NCBI GenBank assembly: GCA_019279435.1
Contig: JAAALK010000285.1
Span: 66,388,865 to 66,452,864, forward strand
DNA length: 64,000 bases
Source: Zizania palustris
Taxonomy: Eukaryota; Streptophyta; Magnoliopsida; Poales; Poaceae
Direction of reading: 5' to 3'
Shown: positions 22,787 to 33,641 of the stretch, one piece after another
Position numbering within the stretch: the first letter of the stretch is position 1
How the letters are laid out: each line of letters opens with the position of its first letter
Made by a program: the position numbers and the translations under genes
The notes under the pieces: model-generated
Databases searched by the model: none
The model's input: the letters and a program-made list of their open reading frames with translations, nothing else
Told to the model about the DNA's origin: nothing

Positions 22787-25172
22787 TCACTGATCGCCCA
22801 CATTTGGGTCGTGGGCGCCGCCGCTGCCTCCCGCTTCGTTCACATTTGCCCCGGAGGCTCCATCCTGGCCAGGCGTACGGAAACACTGAAGAAATAGACA
22901 AAATTAGAAACGAACTCAACTACCCTTCTAAACGCTAACTTAAGTATTTAGGAGGTACCTCAGGTGATGTAGGAGATAGTGGTGGTGGCGGGGGAGGTAG
23001 TGGTTGGAACATGGACATGTCAAATCCACTGTTTTGCTGGGCTAGTTGCTACACATGTTGTAATGTAATCAGTTAGTTCTAAACCTATTTCTGAATACTT
23101 TTGAACTGCAACACTCTAAAGTAAGCTTACTTGGATCATCGCCTGCTGTTGTGCTAAGCAGGCGGTATAGTACTCTTGTTGTTTGCTGTAGTGCTCGTCG
23201 CGCCGCCTCATTTCCTCCCTCATCCGAACCATCTCCGGGGTTTCTTCTGAGCGACGACGGCTGGAGCCAACTCCGACGGAGCTCTGCGACGACTGAGCTG
23301 ACTTCTGAGCTCTCACCGCTCTCGAGTCAATAACTCCATTGAACATGGAGTACCTGCAACATTAACAGGGGTTAGTTACCATCACAATACCATACACAAA
23401 ACATTAATAAAAACATTGTCTCACCGTCCATGACTTTTGCCACCTCCGCTAGAGTACACGGCCATTTGGTCCACAGGTTCTCTCCGCCAATCATAGTCCT
23501 CTCCATGGAGTCGAACCATGTGTTCACCATACTGCGCCTGCAAAAAACATGTCCGATTAGCTAGACGCAGAAAAATGAAATTACGTAAACTCTTAATAAC
23601 ATCTCACCAAATGGTCCGTGGCTGTCTGGCTACACAAGACATCTGGCTGTGTCGGATCGCTTCCTTTGTGACCAGAGGTATACACCTCTATGTCACTTGG
23701 CACGTTGCCAGATTTAGCTTCCTGTACATTAGAAATGAGTTAGTCGCATTACAATGTATCTATAGCTAGAGAGTGACAGATCGGTCTTACCAAGCGTTTA
23801 GCGTGGCGAATATGTCCGTCGGCACCATATCTGTGCTTCGGATCCGTCCCGCGGCATTGTCTTTTCTGCTCGGAAGTCTTCTTAAATGCGGCTGAAGACC
23901 AAATCTTGCAGAATTCGAAATTGGCGTCCTCGCGGTTTGCAAACCACGGAATCCTCACCTGAACAGAGATGCTATTTGTATTATATGACAACAAATCTCA
24001 ACAATCGAAGAGTAAAAAGTTAGAATTGTTTACCGAACGGTATTCTTCTTCTGTCAAATAAATTGACGATGAGCCCGTCGCCTTGCTCATTCGTTGCCCT
24101 AGCTTCTCCTTATAGTAAGCATTGTTCGCTTGAATGCGGGCATACGAAATGGCGTCCTTCACCACCTTATGTGCATTGTTGTTGAAGACTTGAAGCGCAT
24201 GGTTATGGTGATTGCCGACTTCTGGCAAGCAAAAGCGTAACTGCAAAAGTAATGATTAGTACAGTGTTGTAACTCGAAAAGCCTAAAAGTAGATTGAAAA
24301 AACACTTGCATACCCAGAAGTCATGAGACACCGCCCCCTGAGCAGTTCCGTGGCGCCCGTCAGGAGCGAACCAGTACTGGTCCCATGTCTGGCATAGAAC
24401 CCGCTCGCCGGTCGGCATTGTCAGCACCCCTGGGTAGTGCAGACGGCACAGGTTACCCAATATCTGGTTAACCTGCCTAACCCTCGAAGTGCCGTCGAAT
24501 CGAGAGTCAATCCAAGATCTAGAAATACATAATAAATAAAGTTAATTAGTTTAGTGAAAGAAATTTTTTGAAAACAAAAGCAAAACAACAGAAGAGTATT
24601 ACACTTACCCGTCACCAACAGGCGTAATCTCGATCTTGGCTCCACCGGAAGAGACTACTGGTGGAGCGACCAAGTGGCTCGTCCTGAAAGATACCGAGGA
24701 CCCGCTGGCAGCCTCAGCACCTTCCTCCTGACCCGCACCCTCCGGGAGATCCCCCTGCCCCGCACCCTCTGGGTCATCCCCCTGCCCCACACCCTCTGGG
24801 TCATCCCTCTGTGCCGCACACTCTGGGACATCCCCCTCTTGCCCGCCACCCACCGAATCATCCTCATGACCCGCACTCTCCAAGTGTTCTTCCTCCTACA
24901 AAACAGTATTGAAACAATTAGTAATAGTTTATAACTGGCATAAAAAACAATCTGAAAGTTACCTCCTCATCTAGTTGAAATGCAATAGGCCGACCAATTA
25001 ATGTCGGATCTATGCATCTCAGGAGCTTCTCTTGACGACGTATGTTTGAAGAAGAGGAACTACCCTGGAATAGGGTGTCCTCCTGACTCTTCGGTGTACT
25101 CGCCGGAGTACTCGCCGATGAACTCCCCAAGCGGAAGAGCTTCCTCGTGACACTCTTCATCTTTTTCGACAT
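22787..25172 (-). CDS. Ptta/En/Spm plant transposase (Transposase_24-like), ten exons, intact frame
   Basis: Exons: 25172-24963, 24895-24609, 24518-24314, 24240-24034, 23958-23791, 23721-23608, 23537-23425, 23353-23131, 23048-22959, 22885-22787. All nine introns are GT-AG and the exons sum to 1716 bp, 571 codons plus TGA, without an internal stop. The N-terminus is basic and Ser-rich (MSKKMKSVTRKLFRLGSSS). Residues about 80-125 form an acidic Gly-rich repeat (units like GQGDDPEGA). The central part (SRVRQVNQILGNLCRLHYPG to SYARIQANNAYYKEKLG and HIRHAKRL) matches the Transposase_24 domain (PF03004). The C-terminus has a Glu/Arg coiled coil (EEMRRRDEHYSKQQEY), a proline run and an acidic end. 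In CACTA elements this is the TnpA-like accessory protein expected to bind the subterminal repeats. ATG 25172 is the first Met of the frame; an upstream non-coding exon is possible. Confidence 0.85.
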
Positions 25173-25282
25173 CCTGTTCAAAATAAGCACAAACAAGCAT
25201 TTATTAGTAAAGAAGGTTTGTACATATGAAAAACATGTAATATGAAGTATATTGCATATCCATGTATGAAAACAATTACTTG

Positions 25283-26358
25283 TCAATTATCATCAAAATC
25301 AGGATCAATCTGTCCTTTTCTCCCCAAAGCACGCCATGTTACTTTTTTCTTCTTATGTTGGTGTTTCCTTTTCTCGGGAACTGCCACATCATTAGAATCG
25401 CCGAGAAAAGAATCTGTCGACGATTCTGACTCTACATTAAACGAAGTCGGCAATTCATCATCTTGATAAACCTCATCGACCTCTTCAACCTCCAATTGAT
25501 AAGCGTCATCACTAGGGGTGTGTAGACGTTCCCGAGGATTCACTTTGTAGACTACCCACCAAGCACTTAGTTTTTCACATGGGTAGGGCATATAATACAC
25601 CTGCTCGACTTGATGAGCAAGGACAAAATTGTCGCAACTAGATAATCATTCCGCGTGTTTGACTTCAACCATCCCAAATTGGTTTTCACGAGTACCATGT
25701 TTAGGGTCGAACCAATCACAATCGAAGAAGACTACTTTAATCTCCTTATTCCCGGCAAATTTGTACTCGATTATATTTTTGATGATTCCATAATACATAG
25801 TTTCGTGTCCTTGTCCATCAACGACCCTTGTAACAACACCAGTATTAGTTGTTGCCGCTAGAGGTCGATATGCTTCAAATATAGTTGAACGGAAGCGGAA
25901 ACCATTAACATCATAGCGACCGTAACTTTTGGCACTAATACTCCCGTAAGAGAGCTGTCGCAAGTCTATATGTACATTGTCAGCGAGCACGCACTGCAAA
26001 TCATAAGAGATTATAAGATAATTAACCCAGTAGAGTAAAATAATACGTGTCAGAAAAGGTAAGGATTTACATGTTCTCTGAACCAAGTGAGAAAACTAGG
26101 CCCGCCATTTACTCCTTCTCGACGCAATTTATCTAATTGCTTCTCCGTTGGATGACGACCAGAAGTCAAGTATTTCGAATCAAACATACTGTCAATGTAA
26201 CGAATAGGTAAACAAACGGGTATAAAATTTGGAGGTAAAATATAAAACTAAAACGAATCACTTACGCGAAATATTGTTCCATCTCTTCCATATTTGAGTA
26301 CATGTAGAGCAAGGCATTTGTTCGTTCTTCCTGAGATACATAATATGTCGTGGAAAAG
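25283..26358 (-). pseudogene. TNP2 transposase C-terminal remnant (DUF4216 region)
   Basis: Three exons read 26358-26276, 26188-26071 and 25993-25283, all with GT-AG junctions in phase. The protein (YYVSQEERTNALLYMYS ... GPSFLTWFREH ... YYGIIKNIIEYKFAG ... DCDWFDP ... VYYMPYPCEKLSAWWVVYKV) is the C-terminal segment of CACTA TNP2 proteins. The N-terminal and catalytic (Transposase_21) parts are missing; the frame begins abruptly where the palindrome at 26359 ends. A single in-frame TGA (25648-25646, HAE-stop-LSSCDN) interrupts an otherwise open third exon. It lies upstream of the Ptta-like gene in the same direction, as in complete CACTA elements. Confidence 0.8.
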
Positions 26359-26434
26359 CCCCCTAACTTCCGTCGGCCAGCATTAAAGCCGACGGAACCG
26401 TCGGCTTTAATGCTGGCCGACGGAAGTTAGGGGG
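26359..26434. repeat. Perfect palindrome, 37-bp arms, 2-bp spacer
   Basis: 26359-26395 and 26398-26434 are exact reverse complements with AA between them. The arms contain two subterminal motifs each. It marks the border between the right subterminal region and the truncated TNP2 gene. Confidence 0.95.
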
Positions 26435-26577
26435 ATCCGAGCGGCCGAGGAAAAATCCCCGCTAACTTCCGTCGGCCAGCATTAAAGCCGACGGAAGTTA
26501 AGTTAACTTCCGTCGGCTTGCCCAAAAGCCAACGGAAGTTATATTGGCCGACGAAAATCTTTTGTTTTGTTGTAGTG
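26435..26577. repeat. CACTA subterminal repeats and TIR, right end
   Basis: Further copies of AACTTCCGTCGGC and its inverse lie at 26463-26550, some decayed (CCAACGGAAG, GCCGACGAAAA), followed by the inverted TIR ending GTAGTG at 26577. A partial copy of the palindrome arm (GGCCAGCATTAAAGCCGACG) recurs at 26474-26493. Confidence 0.9.
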
Positions 26578-27398
26578 TCAGAGCCATTGTCAGAATGAAT
26601 TGCTCGCATCCGACCATTGTTCTCGTTCCTTAGCTTCAAAATCAGGTCATGAACAAACTGAAAAGTCTCATCCTTAGACTCCAAGAAGAAAACCCACGAG
26701 AATCGAGAAAAATCGTCAACTATCACAAACGCGTACCACTTCCCACCAACTAAGCGTACCCGAGCTAGACCAACAGTGTCCATGTGTAACAGCTCTCCCG
26801 GGTACGAAGTCATCACCTGAGTCACAGGTGCGTGAGAAGCGGCAACCATTTTCCCGTGACGACAGGGATGGCAAACCAGATCCTTCTCCATCTTAAGCTT
26901 GGGCAATCCTCGGATGAGGTCCATAGAGCTCAATCTGACTAGCAGATCAAAACTCAAATGGCCTAACCTCCTATGCCACTTCTAGACCTCAAAGGAGGAT
27001 CCAGCAATCAAACAGCGAGAAGGGCCAAAAGAACTAGAGAAATCAATCCGAAAAACCTTACCGAAGGGTAAGATCTGGCAAACCAAAGATCATCTAGAAT
27101 CAACCACAGAAGACATGCCCTTCTTAAATCGAACCTCCAATCCATCCTCAAGAAGTTTCGAAATAGAAATCAAATTGAAATTTAGGTTTCCAACCAAAGA
27201 AACATTCTTCAAAGTGAAATGGTCAGAGATGCGAATTGAGCTAATGTCGTGTACCTTCCCTTGACCACTGTTCTCGAAAGTTATATACTCTTTGGAGCTC
27301 GGGGGAGAGAGGCTGGAGAACCATCTGTGATGTCCCGTCATGTGGCGAGAGCATCCTGAATCCATGATCCATACGTCCTCCAGTCCTCGATCTTGCAC
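26578..27398 (-). pseudogene. Protease and integrase N-terminal half, Sirevirus-like element
   Basis: The protease part (27398-27090) has WIMDSGCSRHMTG as active site and FNLISISKL downstream. The integrase part (26957-26578) has the HHCC zinc site (GHLSF...CHPCRHGK), first Asp in LLHMDTVG and second in AIHSDNGS, where the CACTA insertion cuts it. Confidence 0.8.
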
Positions 27399-28456
27399 GA
27401 TCAGTGGTCGTAAGTGGGAGCAAATGGTCCAGCACTAGGTTTAGCAAAAGAGCTAAACCAGTGTCGAGCCATCTGCTCAAAAGATGGAAAGCAGAAAGGA
27501 TCATAAGAGTCTGGACCAAAGCGTGACTCAATGCAGGGTCCTCGATTCTACCTAAAGTCTCGGCCACGAGGTCCATAGCCGTATCCAAAATGACCTGGAT
27601 CTCTGTCGGAGTGAACACCACCCTCCAGAGCACGGGCATGAAAACAGTCTCCTCTACCACCACCTACACGACGTGGCCTGGCCTCTAGCCTCTCATCACG
27701 CCGAGGGACTCTCAGTCTACCACCCTACTGGTAGAACTGCTCCTGCCCACCGCGAGCTCTCTCTGCTCTCTCAACCCACTTCCTCCTGAAGCAAAACTCC
27801 TCAAGGTGCCCGTCCCTCTAACAGTACTCACAGTGGTAGGTGGGATTCTTGGGATGTGGTTGAGGTTTGGGGTTCTTGGGCTTGGTGGTGTTGGGTGTAG
27901 ACTCTTTGGTGTGAGAGGGTCCAGGTAGAGAGTCTAGAGAACTATGGAGATGTTTGGGTTTGGGACCCAGATGGGCTTCTTCGGTGGAGCTTTAGGCTAT
28001 TTGTTGAAACACTCCATCCTTGGGATGACTAGCCTAGAAAGACTCAATGGAGTGAGTCTTGGGATATCTCTGTTCAGGAGTCATCTTACTCCACTCTAGT
28101 GCCCGACTAATGGCACTCTCAAAATCAGCCTTGGTATAGGTGTAACCTACCCCAAACCCATCTTGCCTCTTGAACTGCTGGATCATCATGCCGAGTTGTG
28201 GCTCTCTGGCACTCACCCAACTCAGGATCTAACGGAGGTAAAAGTTCTCATTCTGAACATCAGCTAGCTCCTCTCTCAAGGAAGCTAACACCTCCACCTA
28301 AGACAAGAAGGTCTTACACTCTCTATCGACTTGGACAGACTTCTCAGCTTTCAGCTTGATCAACTCCAATCTACGAGACAAGCAGTTCTCACAAACAGTG
28401 GGTGGAACTAACAATGTCTCAAGCTCTAGCCTAGTCTGCTCCGGCTCAGCTTTGAC

Positions 28457-30153
28457 TCACTCCAACTCACTCAATTGCTCATCACCCTTGGCTTTCAGCT
28501 TAGCTAAACTAGCTAGATGGTATGGGCAATCAACACAGTGCACGATGACAGTGGCATGAGCATCTTTCAGCTCCAGTTGAGCGCTCTCAAGCTTAGTGGC
28601 CAAAGCATCCCTCTCATCTACCCTCTCTATGTACCTGGACTTCAGAGTCATCAGGTCACACAGTAACACCTCACAGTTTGGGCACTCACCGCTACCACCT
28701 AAGCAAGGGGAAGAAGATAGACTCTCAATCCTGCTGTTGGCCACGACAAGCTCACTCTCAAGCTCATCTATCCTCTTCTTAGCCCCTCTAAGCAGTTTCT
28801 ACCGATATATCAACTCCTAACGGTTCTCTTCAAATAAATCAACGACTTCTTGTTCATAGGTGGATACCTTTTCATCGTCGTCGTCATCAGAGTTTTCGGG
28901 AGATCCCTTCTCTTCCTTATCCCCAAGAGCCATTGAGTAGAAGCTCTTGCGGGATCTTCGGCGGTGATGTGAGTGGCTCTTCAGCCTGTCCCCGAAGGCT
29001 ATGAAGCAGAGGCCCGCCGGATTGTCCTTGTCCTTCCCCTTCCTTATCATGATCTCCTCATCGCTTGAGCTTGATGAAGAGAAGAAGACGAAGACCGCTT
29101 AGAGTAGCTTCTCTCTATCTCAGCGGAGAAGGCCTTGTCTCGCTTCTTGTTCTCACACCTGTAGTCCTTCAGGGCCTTTTGGAAGAATCTTGTCTTGGTC
29201 TTGCCCTTGGTGAAGGTGGAGCTGTCGTGCTTACCGGAGTCGTAGGAGCCACCACCGATACCCTTCTTGTGACCATTGCGCTTGGGGCAGTCGGCGATGA
29301 AATGACCTAGATCACCACACTCAAAGCATCCGGATTTTGTGCCATGTCTTTTGAACATTCGCTTATCATAGACACGATGCACCTGGTTGTTAAACAAACA
29401 CAGATCATCATCTCCTAGTGACTCAACCTGGTCCTCAGTGATAGACATCAAGGAGAACCCAGCACAACTCATAGAAGAGGAGTCAGTAGAAGGAGTCGCA
29501 AGGGCCAGGGTTTTTGATCCTGAGCCAGTGAGATTTGATCTCAACTGGATATCAACCTCTGTGGCCTTGAGCTTGCTGAACAACTCTGAAATTGTCAAGG
29601 TATCATAAGAGGTGCTCTCAATGATAAAGGATACCTTGATCTTCTAGATCTTAGGGTCCAAGGTATGAAGAACCTTGAGCGCCTACTCATGATCTGAGAC
29701 CAGCAGAACTCCCTCATCTTTGTTGGCCCGAAGCTTGTTGATGATCAATTAAAAACGACCAAACAAGGCTTCAACAGATTCACCCGGCTTCTGTGTGAAA
29801 TTTTCATATTCACGCTGGTAGGTCTGATATAGTCGAGCCTTGACCTGGGCTGTCCCCTCGTGGTGTGCCTGGAGGGTAGTCCAGATCTCTCTAGCAGTGC
29901 TGAGATGGTTCACACGCTCAAATTCAGTGGGACCTAAACCAGAAAACAAAATGTTCATCGCTTTGTTGTTGTTCTGATGTTGGGTGATTATATCGGGGGA
30001 TGTACGCTCATCAATAGGCAATATGGTGAAAGTAGTGTGAACACAAATGTCCCAAATGTCCGAGCTCTCGTGCATGAGATAGGCTCGCATGTGAGTCTTC
30101 CAATAAGTATAGCCAAAAGCTTCCAAGGATGGGACCTTTCTAGAAGAAGTCAT
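28457..30153 (-). pseudogene. gag of the Sirevirus-like element
   Basis: It starts at ATG 30153 (MTSSRKVPSLEAFGYTYWK). The copia gag core follows (LGPTEFERVNHLSTAREIW, TLQAHHEGT, YENFTQKPGESV). A zinc knuckle reads CFECGDLGHFIADC (C-X2-C-X4-H-X4-C) near 29330-29290. Downstream pieces (29050-28817 and 28744-28457) are Ser/Asp-rich and coiled-coil-like, as in the long gag C-terminus of Sireviruses. Stops near 29749 and 28817 break it. 28456-27399 continues the degraded gag-to-protease region, Gly/Arg-rich on the minus strand. Confidence 0.75.
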
Positions 30154-30203
30154 GATCACTACCTGGGTTTAGAACCGGTTAAGGTATGGAAAAACCCTAA
30201 CCA

Positions 30204-30216
30204 GGCTCTGATACCA
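30204..30216 (-). other. Primer-binding site (initiator Met tRNA)
   Basis: The minus strand reads TGGTATCAGAGCC two bases after the LTR end at 30219. It fixes the orientation and the exact LTR edge. Confidence 0.9.
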
Positions 30217-30218
30217 CT

Positions 30219-31884
30219 TGGCTAAATCAATGGCCTTCTCCCAACACCCAACGCACCTCAACAGACAACTAACAGAAACAAAAATAGTTCACATGTCCAA
30301 AAATAATCTAGCCTAAAAACGACCAGTGTCCTAATCGAAAAGATACCAACACAGTGCTTAAAGGCAGATAAAAAAGAGTATTCAATTCACTGTCATTTCA
30401 ATCATTATAGCAACAGACATCTCAGGCAGTTTAAAGTCATTCATGTAACAACTAGCAACTCCACAAGAATAAATCACAGGTGACAAAACATTTCAGCACA
30501 AACTGATCATGTAGAAGTATTAAATAACTAGTAAAATATTCTGAACAGATCAATTCTAGTGCCTAGAGTGTAGCCAAAATATGAATATAACAAGTACTGA
30601 GTACTGCAATGGAATAAATACTGAAAAGTAGATCAGAGCTATTTTAATCCGGCCAACTACTAAAACAAAATGCACAGACACGATTTTCTAGGAGACTGTA
30701 ATTAATTAAATCCTAATCACATTGCTACAGTACTCACCGATTTACATGCGTGGAATCTGCTGCTCAGGTGTTTGATTTGCGTGCATGGAAGCTACCGCTC
30801 GGTGCTGCTCATGCGCTGCTTGATGAGGATCACGCCGCATGCATCATTCGCAAGAAATCCAGTCTGCCTCCATGCGCCTGCTGCTGACCGAGCTTCTGTG
30901 ATGCTCCTCATTCTGAGCACTGCATGCCTTGGCAGCCGTGAGGAGCAGCGAAGCTGCTGCCTGCTGCACGCAAGCTGACGCTAGGATCCGCTAGGCACGC
31001 CGCTGTGCTGCTACTGCACTAGGCTATAGCGTATAGCTAGTTGTGGCTGCCGTGCAAGGCTAGGCACCGTGCTAGCTAACTACATTGCTGATCGTAGGTG
31101 CTAGATGGAGGAGAAAAACAAAAACACACTAGAAGATGAAATCAAAACGCGGCAGCGGTGAAAGGATTTTGAGTAGATGAAAAAATGCCGACGGCGGTGG
31201 AGAAGAACGCAGAAAAGGTGACCCAAATTTTGGAATTGGTAAAGTGTTTTCTTAAAATGGGTAACCCTAACCCTAGGGTATTGGGGCCTTTTTATAGGCA
31301 GCCCAATAAATGGGAAAATGCAAAAATACCCCAAGTGTTTTTTACAGATGTTGAATAAAAAATGGAAAAGACCAAAATGCCCTTAGAATTTTTTTACAGA
31401 CTCGACTGACAGACTGTGGGCCTAAAGGAAAAATAGTAAAAACCTAAATAAAGATAACTTGTCCTAATGTGGAGCTTTCATAGCAGCTATGACTTCACCT
31501 CAGAACGGTCAGATCCGAGATCAGCGGTCAGTTTTGCGCCGAAACTGACAAAGCGTCCACCGTCTTCGCACCGGGTACCCGGATTGGGCCGGCCCGATTT
31601 TGTAGCTCCCTCAGCCCGACAATCGCTCACCGCCCGTTTACCTGAGTCAATCTCGGTCAATAGCCCAGTTGATCCTCTGCTGCTCCTAGCCCATGTACCC
31701 GGATTGGGCCAGCCCGACTTTGTGGCCCCTCTGCCCAACAGTTGCTCGCTGCCCATGTACCTGAGTCACATGTGGCCCAGACACAGCAGGTCTTCTCTTC
31801 TCTTCATGTCCTATTTGACTTCTGTTGACAATCACTCATCACTTCTAGAGCCATGAGGCCCATGCTCTTCAACATGGCTCCTCA
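30219..31884 (-). repeat. 5' LTR of the Sirevirus-like element
   Basis: The LTR is 1666 bp, TGAGGAGCC...GATTTAGCCA in element sense. A minus-strand TATAAAAAGG near 31287-31296 is the likely promoter. It shows a (GC)TAGCTAG-rich stretch near 31030-31090. No gene is seen. Confidence 0.88.
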
Positions 31885-32752
31885 ATGGCTCATAATCAGG
31901 ATCATGCATTTCACTCGCCATCGTCGTGTAGTCTTGGAGGCATAGATAACATTGGAAGCCTGAGCTTCATAACCCTAATCACACCTAAAGAAATCTTGCA
32001 TGTAGATGTAACAAAAAAGTTATGTATTTTAAATGAGAGTAGGATTGACAAATATAGTGTGAACATAAGATTACTTAGAGCTCATCACTCACTCGGTCAA
32101 CTATGTGGGCAAACTGCATCCCTTCCCAGTCACGGGCATCCAACATACCTTCATAATGCTTTCATGAGTACACTGGCTCAATCCCCCGATAATAAAAACC
32201 AAGCTAGGGAACTTCTCCATAATAAGAAGCCCAACGATGTCGTTAACCTGTCATGAGTACTCGCCGCCTCCCAATTCAATCCATATCCACTTCTTGCCCT
32301 AGTGTCTCAAAAAATTGTTAGTATGTGTCAAAATACTAAACATACGAAATGAATAAACAATAGATTTGATAGAGCAACTTATTTATTTTTGTCTGGTCAG
32401 ATGAGCGAGCATTGAGTTAGTGGCACCAGTCACCTCGGAGCCTCGAAGGACCATGTAGCCACACTAAGCCTCCCCTATACTCCTCCTCTCCCTAAGCCTC
32501 CTCCTCCTCAGTCAAACGACCCGACTTAGACTCAACCATGCTCTCTGGCCCATAATCCCACTCGCCATTGGAGACCCATATCTAGCTCGTAATCATGCTC
32601 GAGGCCACATGTGCCTTTCCTCTCATGGCTCCCTTCTTCATTCTCCCTTAGCATCTACTTGAGGACCCCTCGCCTCTAGATTTGGATTTAGATTTATACC
32701 CACTTCCACTTATTATGTACTTTATTTTCTAGAAACCCCTAACCCCCACCAT
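31885..32752 (-). pseudogene. Second CACTA gene remnant (Transposase_24-like), degraded
   Basis: Left of the TNP2 stop, the minus strand reads a start (ATG 32752, after a TTTTTTTGTAG acceptor-like sequence), a Lys/Ser-rich start (SGYKSKSKSRGEG), acidic TEEEEA and then HGPSRLRGD, reminiscent of the first exon of CACTA second genes. At about 32250-32080 a piece VNDIVGLLIMEKFPSLV may correspond to the next domain. Many stops are present. The assignment rests mainly on position and weak resemblance. Confidence 0.35.
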
Positions 32753-32855
32753 TTTTCAATCACATGCTACAAAAAAAGAGAAAACACTTTAGATGAACCA
32801 TGCAACGTGATCTAAACAAATGTAATATACTAACAACATAAGTCATGTACAACTA

Positions 32856-32955
32856 CTAAAAATAGTCATCACCATATAGATTTGCTAGATCATAGGCATC
32901 GGCATTGCTATCACATGGTATGTTATAATAGTCCTAGTGATTAGTAGGTGGAATA
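32856..32955 (-). pseudogene. TNP2 extreme C-terminus, separated fragment
   Basis: The minus strand reads DYYNIPCDSNADAYDLANLY and ends with TAG at 32856-32858. It continues the frame that breaks off at 46771 (VVYKLSP-stop-GKL), as expected if the copia pair 32956-46770 was inserted into the gene. No 5-bp duplication is visible at the two edges (GAATA on the left, TAGTT on the right). Confidence 0.55.
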
Positions 32956-33641
32956 TGTTGGGTCTTGGGGAAGCTACGCTAGCCGGCAAATTCAAAAATT
33001 TCACCCCAAACCCTAAAACCATGTGCGTGAGGGATCATGAATCATTACCTTCTAACACGAGTTGCGCTAGTGCAGCGGAAGATGTTGGGGAAGTGTGTCC
33101 TCTCTTATCCTCATCTCGTTCCGCCTATTCCTCAGTGATCCAATCGAAGAAAATTGTCGATGTCCAGGTGAAGAAGACGATGAGTGTCACTTGTTCGAGC
33201 AACGCCTTCACAGAGTCCACACGTACAGGGAAGGACTACTCCCACACTAGCATGCTAGCAAAGCTCATCAGAACTGGGGATAAATCTCAATCTCAACTCT
33301 TGAGATGAAGAAGAAAGGGAGAGGAGAGGCGTGGTGGCTAGGGTGGAGCACTGGGTCTTCTAAAATCCTATCTCCACAACATCCTCCTCTTCCCTATTTA
33401 TAATGCCAAGGTGTGGGCCTTTTACCACAATCAAATCTCTAACATATCGAATTTGTTACATCTTGATCGGAACTTCCGATCAAGACTTTTGATCTGTAAC
33501 TCTACCTGAATCAGAACTTCTGATACCCCCATTGGAACTTCTACTCAGGCATTTCGATATGTAAACCAGAACACATTGGAACTTCTGATATCCCTGTTGG
33601 AACTTCCGATCAAGTGATTCCAAATCAGAACTTCCGGTTTG
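32956..33641 (-). repeat. 3' LTR of the minus copia, left part
   Basis: It starts TGTTGGGTCTTGGGG, the inverse of the LTR end found at 34590, 37807 and 46770. A minus-strand TATAAATA lies at 33395-33402. The quasi-palindrome TCGGAA-N-TTCCGA, partly decayed, recurs at 33470-33635. It is cut at 33641, the left copy of the GTTTG duplication. Confidence 0.8.

Larger units (their letters stand above)
22088..26577 (-). mobile_element. CACTA (En/Spm) DNA transposon, 4490 bp, TSD TCA
   Basis: The termini are CACTACAACAAAACA on both ends in inverted orientation (22088-22102 and 26563-26577), flanked by the 3-bp duplication TCA (22085-22087 and 26578-26580). Both ends carry dense subterminal repeats of ACTTCCGTCGGC in both orientations. 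The interior holds two genes on the minus strand: a C-terminal remnant of TNP2 and a complete Ptta/Transposase_24 gene. The catalytic part of TNP2 is absent, so the element is non-autonomous. It is inserted in the integrase of the Sirevirus-like element and its exact borders make it one of the younger insertions here. Confidence 0.95.
16646..31884 (-). mobile_element. Sirevirus-like Ty1/copia retrotransposon interrupted by a CACTA element
   Basis: Two LTRs of about 1.66 kb flank a long interior with gag, protease, integrase, reverse transcriptase and RNase H on the minus strand, plus about 1.4 kb of non-coding DNA before the 3' LTR. The long gag-linked coiled-coil region, the reverse transcriptase sequence (GTRWVFKNKQGED, IYVDDIIFGG) and the length point to the Sirevirus/Maximus lineage. 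Removing the CACTA at 22088-26577 leaves an element of about 10.7 kb. Stops and frameshifts are spread over all genes. I could not find a matching target duplication: the left LTR edge is altered (TGCGAATC against TGGCTAAATC), so that boundary is approximate. Confidence 0.85.

Noticed and set aside
16646..31884. A matching 5-bp target duplication for the Sirevirus-like element
   Set aside because: The flanks ATTCT and ATGGC do not match and the left LTR edge is altered, so I do not claim one.
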